From Butyricimonas synergistica DSM 23225 (GTDB taxonomy: Bacteria; Bacteroidota; Bacteroidia; Bacteroidales; Marinifilaceae), in the NCBI RefSeq assembly GCF_000379665.1, contig NZ_KB903359.1, forward strand, positions 385,815 through 449,814: a stretch of DNA of 64,000 nt, in the 5' to 3' direction. This document shows, piece by piece, positions 37,401 through 45,836 of this stretch; within the stretch, counting starts at the first letter, position 1, and each line of letters starts with the position of its first letter. Made by a program: the position numbers and the translations under genes. Below the pieces are notes generated by a model, which was not told the origin of the DNA, did no database searches, and saw only the letters and a list, made by a program, of their open reading frames with translations.

Positions 37401-37949
37401 ATGAAATATATCGCACGTCTGATATTAAAGATTTTCGGGTGGAAGCTCAGGGGAAGTTTACCCACGGACAAGAAGGCGGTGGTCATATCCGTGCCACATA
37501 CCTCCATCATGGATTTTATCTGGGGAAAACTCACGTTCATGAGTTATGGCATCCCTACTTATATATTAATGAAGAAAGAATTTTTCTTTTTTCCTCTCGG
37601 TTTGATATTGAAGGCTATGCACGTGATCCCGGTTGACCGGGGAAACAAGGAAAACCATCTTGTCGAGCGTATGGCGGAAGAGTTTAAAAAGAGGGACGAG
37701 ATGTATTTGACGATCACCCCGGAGGGAAGTCGCAAGAAGCGGAAGAAATGGAAAAAAGGATTTCTGGTGATCGCTAAAGAGGCGGGAGTGCCCGTTTATT
37801 TGGGAAGAATAGATTATAAAGATAAATATTGTACCTGGGGACCTCGTTTTATTCCCACGGGTGACCCGGATGCGGACTTGAAGTACATCATGTCAACGTA
37901 CAAGGATGCCCATCCTCGTCACCCGGAAAATTTCTCGGCGGGTGATTAG
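37401..37949 (+). CDS. 1-acyl-glycerol-3-phosphate acyltransferase family protein (PlsC-like)
   Basis: A 182-aa membrane-associated acyltransferase. The catalytic HX4D box is PHTSIMDFIWG (around residue 33), box II is VDRGNKENH and box III is LTITPEGSRKKRKKWKKGF, with a notably lysine-rich stretch. Without a long C-terminal domain it matches the short PlsC-like proteins, which may act on lipids other than lysophosphatidate. A TAACTTTG box is 28 bp upstream. It is close to the omega-amidase gene (41 bp). Confidence 0.9.
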   Translation: MKYIARLILKIFGWKLRGSLPTDKKAVVISVPHTSIMDFIWGKLTFMSYGIPTYILMKKEFFFFPLGLILKAMHVIPVDRGNKENHLVERMAEEFKKRDEMYLTITPEGSRKKRKKWKKGFLVIAKEAGVPVYLGRIDYKDKYCTWGPRFIPTGDPDADLKYIMSTYKDAHPRHPENFSAGD

Positions 37950-37990
37950 TAATGGTATAGAACGGGAATATTGTTGTATCAGAAAATAAA

Positions 37991-38764
37991 ATGATTATGA
38001 AGGTAGCAATCGTACAAGCACGCTTGGAGTGGGAAAATGTTCCGTTGAACCTGAAGTTTTTTAACAAACGTTTGAGTGAAGTGAATGGGGCGGATATCAT
38101 CGTGTTGCCCGAGATGTTTGCTTCCGGTTTCACGATGGCGGGTAAAGGGCAAGTGGCGCCTTTTTATGAAGCCGTGAACCAATGTATGCAGGATTGGGCG
38201 GATGAGAAGGATGCTTTAATCATGGGATCGACCATTTGCTATGAAGACGGGCATTATTTCAATCGTCTTTTGGCGGCGTTCCCGGACGGGCGTGTGTTGC
38301 ATTACGATAAAAGGCACCGTTTCACGATGGGCAAGGAAGATGAGCATTTCACCGCCGGACACGAGTTGTTGGTTTTTGAATACAAGGGAATGAAGATCGC
38401 TCCTTTTATTTGCTATGACCTGCGTTTTCCCGTGTGGAGCCGTAATACTTCCGAGTATGATATGGCTGTCTATGTTGCCAATTGGCCGGAATCCCGGAGG
38501 GAACCGTGGCAGATTTTGCTAAAGGCGAGGGCTATCGAGAACCAGTGTTACGTGGTGGGTGTGAATTGTGTGGGCGAGGATGGTATCGGGTTGCGTTACT
38601 CGGGCGATTCCATGGTGATCTCCCCCAGGGGGGAGATACTGGCGGCGTGTGAACCTTATGCCGATGAAGTGCGTCAAGCCGATATAGACCTGGAGGCGTT
38701 GGAAGAGTTTCGCGATAAATTCCCTGTTCTGGAGGATCGAGATGAATTTACAATTGAAGAATAA
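37991..38764 (+). CDS. Carbon-nitrogen hydrolase, omega-amidase (Nit2/YafV) type
   Basis: 257 aa with the nitrilase-fold catalytic triad: Glu in IIVLPEMFASGF, Lys in LHYDKRHRFTMG, Cys in PFICYDLRFPVW. The latter two contexts are those of Nit2/YafV omega-amidases, which hydrolyse 2-oxoglutaramate and 2-oxosuccinamate and so repair dead-end transamination products. Cytoplasmic. It is followed 27 bp later by the peptidase gene and probably co-transcribed with it. A second Met two codons downstream (MKVAIVQ) is an equally good start. Confidence 0.93.
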   Translation: MIMKVAIVQARLEWENVPLNLKFFNKRLSEVNGADIIVLPEMFASGFTMAGKGQVAPFYEAVNQCMQDWADEKDALIMGSTICYEDGHYFNRLLAAFPDGRVLHYDKRHRFTMGKEDEHFTAGHELLVFEYKGMKIAPFICYDLRFPVWSRNTSEYDMAVYVANWPESRREPWQILLKARAIENQCYVVGVNCVGEDGIGLRYSGDSMVISPRGEILAACEPYADEVRQADIDLEALEEFRDKFPVLEDRDEFTIEE

Positions 38765-38791
38765 TGTATAAATAACAGCTAAAAGAAAGGA

Positions 38792-40915
38792 ATGAAAAAA
38801 AAATTGTTGACGATAATCGGATTGAGTATGATGTTCGGTTTGAACGCACAGGAGAAAGTGTTGACCATGGAAGAGGCTGTGGTAGGGTATCACCTGTACC
38901 CCCGGTCGAAATATTTCCAGTGGCAAGGGGATAAGAATCAATACACTTATCTCGATCGGGAGGGGCTCATGGGAGAGTCTGCCGATAAGGGTGAAAAGAC
39001 TGTTCTGTTGACAGTTGTAGAGTTGAACAAGATTTTGAATGCCGACCTGAAAGGTTTTCCTAACTTTTCTTGGCTAGACGGCAACACGATCGTTATAGCC
39101 CGTCAAGGAAATATCTATCATATTGACGTGGAGAAAAAGCAGTTGAAGCATACTTTTTCTTTCCCGAAGGGGGCTGCCAATCAAACTTACACGAAGGCGG
39201 GTAATTTGTATGCCTACACGGTGGATAATAACTTGTATTACCTGGATGAACGGGGGAACAGCTATACCGTGACTGCCGACGAGGATAAAAATATCGTGAA
39301 CGGTCAGGTTGTTAGCCGTAATGAGTTCGGGATCTCGGGAGGTATATTCTGGTCGCCAGACGGTAAGAAACTCGGTTTCTATCGTAAGGACGAGAGCGAG
39401 GTGACGAATTTCCCTTTGTTGGATATCAATAGCCGTACCGGGAGTTTGAAAGAAATCAAGTACCCGATGGCTGGAATGAAATCCGAGCTGGTAACGATGG
39501 GTGTTTATGACATTGCTTCCGGTCGTACGGTCTTTCTGGATGTGAATGATTTCGGTCGGGAACAGTACCTCACGGGGATCACGTGGGCGCCGGAATCCGA
39601 TATCGTGTACATTCAGGTATTAAACCGGGGACAGGATCATATGCGTTTGAACAAGTACGATGCCTCTACCGGGAAACAAATCGCCACATTGTTCGAGGAA
39701 AAATCCAATACTTACGTGGAGCCGCAAAACGGGTTGGTATTCATGAAGAATAACCCGAAGCAGTTCCTTTACGAGACAAATAACCGGGACGGTTATTTCA
39801 ATCTTTACCTGTACGACGTGAACGGCAAGTTGATTAAACGTTTGACCGATGTCGATGCGGACGTGGCTTACGTGGATATGGATTGTGCCGGAAAATACGT
39901 GTACTATCTTTCTTCAGAAGTATCTCCGGTGGAAAAACAGCTTTTCCGGGTAGACGTGAAGAGTGGTAAGAAAGCTCGCTTGACTCCCGAGGAAGGGTGG
40001 CATAATATCAGCATGAGTGGGGATTGCAGTTATTTTATTGATAATTACAGTAGTGTAAAGGTTCCGCGTAACGTTGATTTGGCAACCAATAACGGTAAAG
40101 TGGTTCGTCGGATTCAGGAAGTGGAAAACCCGAACAAAAACTACAATTATGGTGAAGTTACTTTGGGTTCCATAAAGGCGGATGATGGTAGTGATTTATA
40201 CTATCGTTTGATAAAGCCGATGAATTTTGATCCGAACAAGAAATACCCGGTAATTCATTACGTGTACGGGGGACCTCATGCGCAAATGGTAACTAACATC
40301 TGGAATGCCAATATCCGGATGTGGGAAATGTACATGGCTCAACACGGTTACGTGGTGTTTATCATTGATAACCATGGTACTCCCAATCGCGGAAAGGCTT
40401 TCGAGGAAGTGATTCACCGCCAGTGCGGACAGGTGGAAATGAAAGACCAGGTGAAAGGTATCGAGTGGTTGAAATCCTTCCCGTGGGTGGATGCCGACCG
40501 TATCGGTGTTCACGGTTGGAGTTACGGTGGTTTCATGACCATTTCGTTGATTACCAACTATCCCGATATTTATAAAGTGGGAGTCGCCGGGGGACCGGTG
40601 ATCGACTGGAAATGGTACGAGGTCATGTATGGCGAGCGTTATATGGATTCCCCGCAGGAGAATCCGGAAGGATACGCTAAAACCAGTTTGATAGCTAAAG
40701 CTAAAGACCTCAAAGGTAAATTATTGATCTGCCAGGGAGCTGTCGATCCGGTAGTGGTATGGGAACAGAGTTTAAGTTTTATCCGGGAATGTATCAAGAA
40801 TAACGTGCAAGTGGATTACTTCCCTTACCCGTGCGCGGAGCACAACGTGATGGGACGTGACCGAATCCATCTGATGCAGAAGGTGACGAATTATTTCGAG
40901 GATTACTTGAAATAA
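38792..40915 (+). CDS. S9 family prolyl oligopeptidase (dipeptidyl-peptidase IV-like)
   Basis: 707 aa. A Sec signal peptide (residues ~1-20, ending GLNAQ) sends it to the periplasm or beyond. An N-terminal beta-propeller (DPPIV_N; e.g. GISGGIFWSPDGKKLGFYRKDESEV) is followed by the alpha/beta-hydrolase domain. The nucleophile is in GWSYGGFMT, the acid in GAVDPVV and the His in CAEHNVMG. Family members release X-Pro dipeptides from peptides; exact specificity is not settled by sequence. Confidence 0.95.
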   Translation: MKKKLLTIIGLSMMFGLNAQEKVLTMEEAVVGYHLYPRSKYFQWQGDKNQYTYLDREGLMGESADKGEKTVLLTVVELNKILNADLKGFPNFSWLDGNTIVIARQGNIYHIDVEKKQLKHTFSFPKGAANQTYTKAGNLYAYTVDNNLYYLDERGNSYTVTADEDKNIVNGQVVSRNEFGISGGIFWSPDGKKLGFYRKDESEVTNFPLLDINSRTGSLKEIKYPMAGMKSELVTMGVYDIASGRTVFLDVNDFGREQYLTGITWAPESDIVYIQVLNRGQDHMRLNKYDASTGKQIATLFEEKSNTYVEPQNGLVFMKNNPKQFLYETNNRDGYFNLYLYDVNGKLIKRLTDVDADVAYVDMDCAGKYVYYLSSEVSPVEKQLFRVDVKSGKKARLTPEEGWHNISMSGDCSYFIDNYSSVKVPRNVDLATNNGKVVRRIQEVENPNKNYNYGEVTLGSIKADDGSDLYYRLIKPMNFDPNKKYPVIHYVYGGPHAQMVTNIWNANIRMWEMYMAQHGYVVFIIDNHGTPNRGKAFEEVIHRQCGQVEMKDQVKGIEWLKSFPWVDADRIGVHGWSYGGFMTISLITNYPDIYKVGVAGGPVIDWKWYEVMYGERYMDSPQENPEGYAKTSLIAKAKDLKGKLLICQGAVDPVVVWEQSLSFIRECIKNNVQVDYFPYPCAEHNVMGRDRIHLMQKVTNYFEDYLK

Positions 40916-40954
40916 TTGAAAAATGTAGCCGTGAATAGGATTCTGCATTAGATT

Positions 40955-40993
40955 AAATCAGCCAACTAATTTCTTTGATTTAGTTGGCTGATT
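40955..40993. terminator. Bidirectional hairpin terminator
   Basis: Perfect 15-base arms AAATCAGCCAACTAA and complement, between the convergent peptidase and Rpn-type genes. Confidence 0.85.
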
Positions 40994-41017
40994 TATTTTA
41001 TTTATCTTGATAGGCAT

Positions 41018-41908
41018 TTATATTTCTTCAATTTCTCCGGAAGATAAACCTGTTGCTTTTATGATGGCATCTGGCGATAATCCCATCGTTTTTAAATTTC
41101 GGGCTATTTCCTGTTGCTTTTTCTTTTCTCCTTCTTTGAAGCCTTTCTTTTCTCCTTCTTCATAACCTTTTACATGCCCTTTCTTTTCAGCAGTTTTAAC
41201 CACGCTGTACCAATCCCGAAAGACTTTTAGGCTATCCTCGTATTCGTACAGTTCCCGTTTACTGAATCCGGCAATTTCAGCGGCTTTGAAAAGGCGTTCG
41301 AAAACTCGTTCCTGTAGAGCAGCCGGGCGTTCCATGAGTCCTGAAAGATTCCGTAGCACAAACATCCATTTATCGAACATGGTTTCCAACTCCAATTCAC
41401 TCTTGTTGAATTTGGGCATTTCGAGGTAAATGAACGTTAGTTTGTCATAAAAAACTTCTTTCGTGCGAGTATCTAGTAATTTTACTTCATGATGGTAATA
41501 ATTATCCTTGTCGTCAAAAGTGAAATTAAGGATACCGATCGTGTAAATAGCTTTTAGTTCGTAATCCCAACTTTTCCCTTTCACGGCTTGTTCCCGAATG
41601 GGAAATGTCGAATAAAACAAACTACGATCTTTAAAAAATTGCTGCTCACCTTTTTGTATCTCCACGAGGAATTTCTCTCCTTGCTCGTTTTCGCAATATA
41701 CGTCGAATACTGCACGTCTGTCAATCTCTTGCGTACCCAAGTGTTCTGTGTTCAGGTAAGTAATATCTTTTATCGATTGTTCCCCGTGTAGCAAGGCATT
41801 CAAGAAGCTGATTAATAAATCCTTGTTCATGTCCGTACCGAATAACTTCTTGAAACCGAAGTCTGTGTAGGGATTAATATAGCGTTCCAGTAAACCTTCG
41901 CTTCCCAT
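41018..41908 (-). CDS. Rpn family PD-(D/E)XK nuclease (recombination-promoting, transposase-like)
   Basis: 296 aa from the ATG at 41908 (MGSEGLLERYINPYTDFGFKKLFG), which is where homologues start; an ATG at 41935 is also open. The PDDEXK_2 core is seen in RRAVFDVYCENEQGEKFLVEIQKGEQ (D...EIQK) and preceding NPYTDFGFKKLFG. Near the C-terminus is a repeated, charged segment (KGYEEGEKKGFKEGEKKKQQ) before a short helical domain. These genes are numerous and variable in Bacteroidales. Evidence for real transposition is lacking and no terminal repeats are visible here. A TATCTTTG box is 25 bp upstream. Confidence 0.92.
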   Translation of the reverse strand: MGSEGLLERYINPYTDFGFKKLFGTDMNKDLLISFLNALLHGEQSIKDITYLNTEHLGTQEIDRRAVFDVYCENEQGEKFLVEIQKGEQQFFKDRSLFYSTFPIREQAVKGKSWDYELKAIYTIGILNFTFDDKDNYYHHEVKLLDTRTKEVFYDKLTFIYLEMPKFNKSELELETMFDKWMFVLRNLSGLMERPAALQERVFERLFKAAEIAGFSKRELYEYEDSLKVFRDWYSVVKTAEKKGHVKGYEEGEKKGFKEGEKKKQQEIARNLKTMGLSPDAIIKATGLSSGEIEEI

Positions 41909-42044
41909 GATTTTTTGTGTTTTATTATATAACAAAGATAATCAATTTTTTGCCATGTAATAAATTCGATGGGCAAATATAGTAGTTCTTTTTTGTTTTT
42001 ATTGTTATATCTTTGCCGCTTTCAACTTTCAATTTTCAATTGTT

Positions 42045-42722
42045 ATGCGCATTGATATATTAAGTGTTGTACCGGAATTACTGGAAAGTCCTTTGAATCA
42101 TTCGATTATCAAGAGAGCAAAGGAGAAGGGTATCGTGGAGATTCATATCCATAATATACGGGATTGGTCGAAGGACAAGCACCGGAAGGTAGACGATTAT
42201 TCTTTCGGCGGTGATGCCGGTTTGGTGATGGCTGTACAGCCGATTTTTGATTGTATCAATGAGTTGGCTTCCCAACGGCACTACGATGAAATTATTTACA
42301 CGGCGCCGGACGCCCCGACGTTTAATCAAAAGACGGCAAACGAGTTGTCTTTGAAAGAAAATATCATGATCCTTTGCGGGCATTATAAAGGGATCGACCA
42401 CCGGATCCGGGAGCATTTGATTACCCGGGAGATTTCCGTGGGCGATTACGTGTTGACGGGAGGGGAGTTGCCCGCTTGTATTATGACGGATGCCGTTGTG
42501 CGTTTATTGCCGGGAGCCATGGGTGATGAGACTTCCGCCCTGACGGATTCGTTTCAGGATAACCTGCTTGCCCCGCCCGTGTACACCCGTCCGGCAGAAT
42601 TCAACGGTTGGCGTGTGCCGGAAGTATTGCTGTCGGGGAATCATGCTTTAATTGACGAGTGGCAGGAACAACAGGCTTTGGAACGTACAAGGCGGTTGCG
42701 TCCGGATTTATTGGATGAGTGA
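42045..42722 (+). CDS. trmD: tRNA (guanine37-N1)-methyltransferase
   Basis: 225 aa, SPOUT-fold trefoil-knot methyltransferase that modifies G37 of tRNAs. Landmarks are [31 protein letters not shown], the knot segment [18 protein letters not shown], and [27 protein letters not shown]. It starts 35 bp after a TATCTTTG box. It is a single gene and is the last conserved housekeeping gene before the capsule locus. Confidence 0.98.
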   Translation: MRIDILSVVPELLESPLNHSIIKRAKEKGIVEIHIHNIRDWSKDKHRKVDDYSFGGDAGLVMAVQPIFDCINELASQRHYDEIIYTAPDAPTFNQKTANELSLKENIMILCGHYKGIDHRIREHLITREISVGDYVLTGGELPACIMTDAVVRLLPGAMGDETSALTDSFQDNLLAPPVYTRPAEFNGWRVPEVLLSGNHALIDEWQEQQALERTRRLRPDLLDE

Positions 42723-42730
42723 TCTTTTCG

Positions 42731-42841
42731 CTATCCTAAGTCTATCCTTTCGCTACCATAAAAACGAATCATGGCCGAATCATGGCCGTAGCATAAACGT
42801 GGATTTGCGTTCATGATTCGTTTGTGATGGGTACATGTATG
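42731..42841. repeat. 11-bp periodic degenerate repeat downstream of trmD
   Basis: About ten consecutive 11-bp units, e.g. aacgaatcatg, gccgaatcatg, gccgtagcata, ending with inverted-core units (gcgttcatgat, tcgtttgtgat). Arms AAACGAATCATG (42762-42773) and CATGATTCGTTT (42812-42823) are perfect complements. It has the same period as the repeats at 12640-12720 and 22483-22520. Confidence 0.7.
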
Positions 42842-42943
42842 GTTTTTGTGGTAGGGCAAGGTAAAGCAAAGCAGTACTTGGGGGGGATGTAGGGTGTTGT
42901 ATCTATTTGACAATTAATTGACTCGAGAGATGATCCGGGGGTG

Positions 42944-42961
42944 AATAAACGATCGTTTATT
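42944..42961. promoter_or_regulatory. 18-bp perfect palindrome upstream of the capsule promoter
   Basis: AATAAACGATCGTTTATT. Its right half extended by two bases (ATCGTTTATTGA, 42952-42963) is an exact inverted copy of TCAATAAACGAT at 43081-43092, with the promoter lying between them. It is either a regulator site or an arm of an invertible segment. Confidence 0.65.
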
Positions 42962-43046
42962 GACACGGCAAAAAAGAACTCTTGCGAGTAATCGCCAAAA
43001 AAACTAAACATCTGGTTGCGAGAAATAAAAATTATTATTCGAAATA

Positions 43047-43076
43047 TTTGCGATAAACAAAAATGCTGTATATTTG
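43047..43076 (+). promoter_or_regulatory. Predicted capsule operon promoter
   Basis: TTTG (43047-43050), 18-bp spacer, TATATTTG (43069-43076). Transcription would start near 43083, giving a leader of about 170 nt ahead of upxY, as expected where an UpxY antiterminator acts on its own leader. The spacer is one base below the usual 19-21. Confidence 0.65.
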
Positions 43077-43253
43077 CACCTCAATAAACGATGGTTTTTT
43101 GATATAAAATATCGTTTGTCGCAACAGATTTCGTGCATCTATAATACATAGTGCTGTTTAAGTGAGGTGCGTGAAACACATGGCAATAAATCAGAACCGG
43201 TAATAGGGTTAGTGCGCGAAGCGTATCCGATCGGCTGATAGAATAGAATTTAC

Positions 43254-43775
43254 ATGATCGAGGATAAAAAAATACATTGGTATGTCGCTTACACACGGGT
43301 AAATCAGGAATTATTGATCAAGAAGAAACTGGACGGGTTGGGAATCGAGAATTTTCTTCCTCTGGAGGAGCAAGTCCGGGATACTTCTCTTGGTCGAAAA
43401 ACTATTCGTGTCCCTTTGATTCACGGTATGATTTTTATCCGCACGGACAAGATGACAAGTTTCTCCTTGCTTAACGAGTATTCCCTGAACATGGTTTACC
43501 TGAAAGATATCGAGGGACGTGGTTCCCTGGTCGTTCCCGACAAGCAGATGGAAGATTTCATGTTCCTGTTGGATTTCTCTCCCGAGGGTATCGAGATATT
43601 GAATAAAGACCTCAAGCGGGGTGACCGGGTTAGGGTGATTAAAGGACCATTGGTGGGGCTGGAAGGAGAGTTGGTTCGTTTGCGAGGTCATAAGCGGGTG
43701 GTGATCCGCCTGGAGGGGGTGGCGTCGATTGCGACGTCTTACATCCCGGGTTCATTCCTTGAAAAAATAGAGTAG
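43254..43775 (+). CDS. UpxY family transcription antiterminator (NusG-like)
   Basis: 173 aa. The N-terminal NGN domain starts WYVAYTRVNQELLIKKKLDGLGIENFLP and includes PLIHGMIFIRT; a C-terminal KOW domain is KRGDRVRVIKGPLVGLEGELVRL. In Bacteroides each capsule operon begins with such a gene, whose product lets RNA polymerase read through its own operon's leader. Position as first gene after a long untranslated leader agrees. Its base composition is GC-richer than the middle of the operon. Confidence 0.94.
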   Translation: MIEDKKIHWYVAYTRVNQELLIKKKLDGLGIENFLPLEEQVRDTSLGRKTIRVPLIHGMIFIRTDKMTSFSLLNEYSLNMVYLKDIEGRGSLVVPDKQMEDFMFLLDFSPEGIEILNKDLKRGDRVRVIKGPLVGLEGELVRLRGHKRVVIRLEGVASIATSYIPGSFLEKIE

Positions 43776-43837
43776 CGAATGGATAGATTTAAGATTTATA
43801 AAATCATAAATCTGACGTTGTAAATCAAAAATTACAG

Positions 43838-44593
43838 ATGGAAAAAGGTTTGTTTCACGATTTGTACAGGCAACTGGACAATCTTGATCCCCGGTCGTAT
43901 TCCCCGGCGAGCTTGTCGGGTTTGCTGCACGGTTACCTGACGGTGTACTCGATGGTGCGGGTGTACCCGTGGCTGGAGCGTGATTTTGGTAGTCCCGGTG
44001 ATATTCACGAGCGGGCGAAATCGATCGTTCACTTGTATCCCGGGCAGTTACAAGGTGATGATATTCCAGTGGATACCCGGGCGGGTTACGCGGCGGACAA
44101 GATGGATGTCTACCAGTTGTACTCTGATTTGGGATACTTGAGAAATGGTTTGGATGCAGCGTACCGGATACTGTCGTCACGTGGGAACGGGAAGATCTCG
44201 TTGCCTTGCCGTACGCCTAATATTTGTCGTTTGTTGTGTAACTGTTACTATTTTGCCGGAGACGAGGAGTGCGGAGAACTTGCGGGGCGTTTGGTGACGG
44301 AGGCGTTGGGATATATTCGTGGCGGAGACCGTGGCGTGTTGTTATCGTGGTGGGATACCATTTGCTTGTACGGTGACGCCGTGGGAGCAATGATGTTGCC
44401 CGGTGAGGATTATAAACGGCTGGAGGAGGAACGGGCTCGTTTGCGGGTGAGCGTGGAGCGGGAGGAGGACAAGAGAATCGAGCGTTTCCGGCAGACGGGA
44501 CAGGAAGCGGATTTCGGTTTGGTATCGGAGGTTTTTTATATTCTGGCGAAGCGGGAGTTTGCGGAGGGGATTAAAACAAGTAATAATTATTAA
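43838..44593 (+). CDS. Unidentified 251-aa protein in the UpxZ position
   Basis: A soluble, mostly helical protein with no signal peptide. It sits between upxY and the first sugar gene, where Bacteroides loci encode UpxZ, the antagonist of other loci's UpxY proteins. At 251 aa it is well longer than the ~160 aa I expect for UpxZ, and I cannot align it convincingly; the only echo is a helical CRLLCNCYYFAGDEECGELAGRLV segment. The C-terminal third holds a highly charged coiled-coil-like stretch (RLEEERARLRVSVEREEDKRIERF). GC-rich codon use like upxY and early ugd. Role inferred from position only. Confidence 0.8.
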   Translation: MEKGLFHDLYRQLDNLDPRSYSPASLSGLLHGYLTVYSMVRVYPWLERDFGSPGDIHERAKSIVHLYPGQLQGDDIPVDTRAGYAADKMDVYQLYSDLGYLRNGLDAAYRILSSRGNGKISLPCRTPNICRLLCNCYYFAGDEECGELAGRLVTEALGYIRGGDRGVLLSWWDTICLYGDAVGAMMLPGEDYKRLEEERARLRVSVEREEDKRIERFRQTGQEADFGLVSEVFYILAKREFAEGIKTSNNY

Positions 44594-44596
44594 TAC

Positions 44597-45832
44597 ATGG
44601 TGAAAATATCAGTTGCTGGAACCGGTTATGTCGGTTTGAGTATCGCAACTTTGTTGGCACAATACAACGAGGTGACAGCCGTGGACATTGTTCCCGGGCG
44701 TGTTGAACTGGTGAATAACAAGAAATCACCCATTCAGGATGATTATATAGAGGAGTACCTGGCAACTAAACCCTTAAATCTTCGAGCCACGACGGATTGG
44801 GAGATGGGGTATAGGGATGCCGACTTCGTGGTGATTGCTGCGCCGACCAATTATGATAGCCAGAAGAACTTTTTTGACACGTCGGCGGTGGAAGACGTGA
44901 TCGGGAAGGTGTTACAAGTGAACCCGGGTGCAGTGATGGTGATCAAGAGCACGATACCCGTGGGCTACACGAGAAGTGTGCGGGACAGATTCAACACTCG
45001 GAATATTATTTTCGCCCCGGAATTTCTGCGGGAAAGCAAGGCTCTTTACGACAACCTTTACCCGTCGCGGATCATCGTGGGTTACGACCAGTCGGACAAG
45101 GAACTGGAGGCGAAGGCACGGCAGTTTGCCGGGTTGATCAAGGGTGGTGCCATCGAGCAGAACGTGCCGGTGCTTTACATGGGCAGCACGGAGGCGGAGG
45201 CGGTGAAGTTGTTCGCCAACACTTACCTGGCTTTACGGGTAAGCTATTTCAACGAGCTGGACACCTACGCCGAGTTGAAGGGATTGAACACGCAGCAGAT
45301 CATCGAGGGCATATGCCTTGACCCGCGGATCGGTGACCATTATAACAACCCGAGTTTCGGTTACGGCGGGTATTGCCTACCGAAGGACACGAAACAGTTG
45401 CTGGCGAACTACGCTGACGTGCCGCAGGACATGATGAGTGCGATCGTGGAGAGTAACCGAACACGGAAAGATTTCATTGCAGACCAAGTATTGAGAATGG
45501 CAGGGTATTACACTGCTTCCAGCCAATGGGATGTAGAGAAAGAACAACAGCTGGTAGTAGGAGTTTATCGTTTAACAATGAAGTCTAACTCCGACAACTT
45601 TCGTCAATCTTCGATTCAAGGTGTGATGAAACGCGTTAAGGCTAAGGGTGCGCAAATTATTATCTATGAACCGGCCCTTGAAGATAATACCAGTTTCTTC
45701 GGCAGCATGGTGGTAAATGATTTGGAAAAATTCAAGCAAATAAGCCAGGCTATTATCGCCAATCGCTATGACCATTGCCTAGACGATGTGAGGGATAAAG
45801 TGTACACGCGTGATATTTTCAGGAGAGATTAA
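44597..45832 (+). CDS. ugd: UDP-glucose 6-dehydrogenase family protein
   Basis: 411 aa, full length. The NAD-binding loop is [16 protein letters not shown] at the N-terminus; the thioester Cys is in [15 protein letters not shown] (about residue 260); [25 protein letters not shown] is also characteristic. It oxidises UDP-glucose (or a related UDP-sugar) to the uronate, feeding the epimerase next door. The first ~285 codons are GC-rich (62% in 45181-45240, counted by hand); the last ~120 are about 38-40% (45541-45600, 45721-45780). The change is abrupt at about 45440-45500, as if two allelic halves were joined. Confidence 0.95.
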   Translation: MVKISVAGTGYVGLSIATLLAQYNEVTAVDIVPGRVELVNNKKSPIQDDYIEEYLATKPLNLRATTDWEMGYRDADFVVIAAPTNYDSQKNFFDTSAVEDVIGKVLQVNPGAVMVIKSTIPVGYTRSVRDRFNTRNIIFAPEFLRESKALYDNLYPSRIIVGYDQSDKELEAKARQFAGLIKGGAIEQNVPVLYMGSTEAEAVKLFANTYLALRVSYFNELDTYAELKGLNTQQIIEGICLDPRIGDHYNNPSFGYGGYCLPKDTKQLLANYADVPQDMMSAIVESNRTRKDFIADQVLRMAGYYTASSQWDVEKEQQLVVGVYRLTMKSNSDNFRQSSIQGVMKRVKAKGAQIIIYEPALEDNTSFFGSMVVNDLEKFKQISQAIIANRYDHCLDDVRDKVYTRDIFRRD

Positions 45833-45836
45833 AAAT

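Larger units (their letters stand above)
42723..43253. other. 531-bp capsule leader region
   Basis: No credible coding frame. From left to right it holds the 11-bp periodic repeat (42731-42841), an 18-bp perfect palindrome (42944-42961), the capsule promoter (43047-43076) and a ~170-nt transcribed leader before upxY. The hexamer TTGCGA recurs several times (42983, 43017, 43048 region, and inverted near 43118). Confidence 0.6.

Noticed and set aside
41018..41908. Insertion sequence
   Set aside because: The gene is labelled transposase-like in many annotations, but no terminal inverted repeats or target duplications are seen at its edges.
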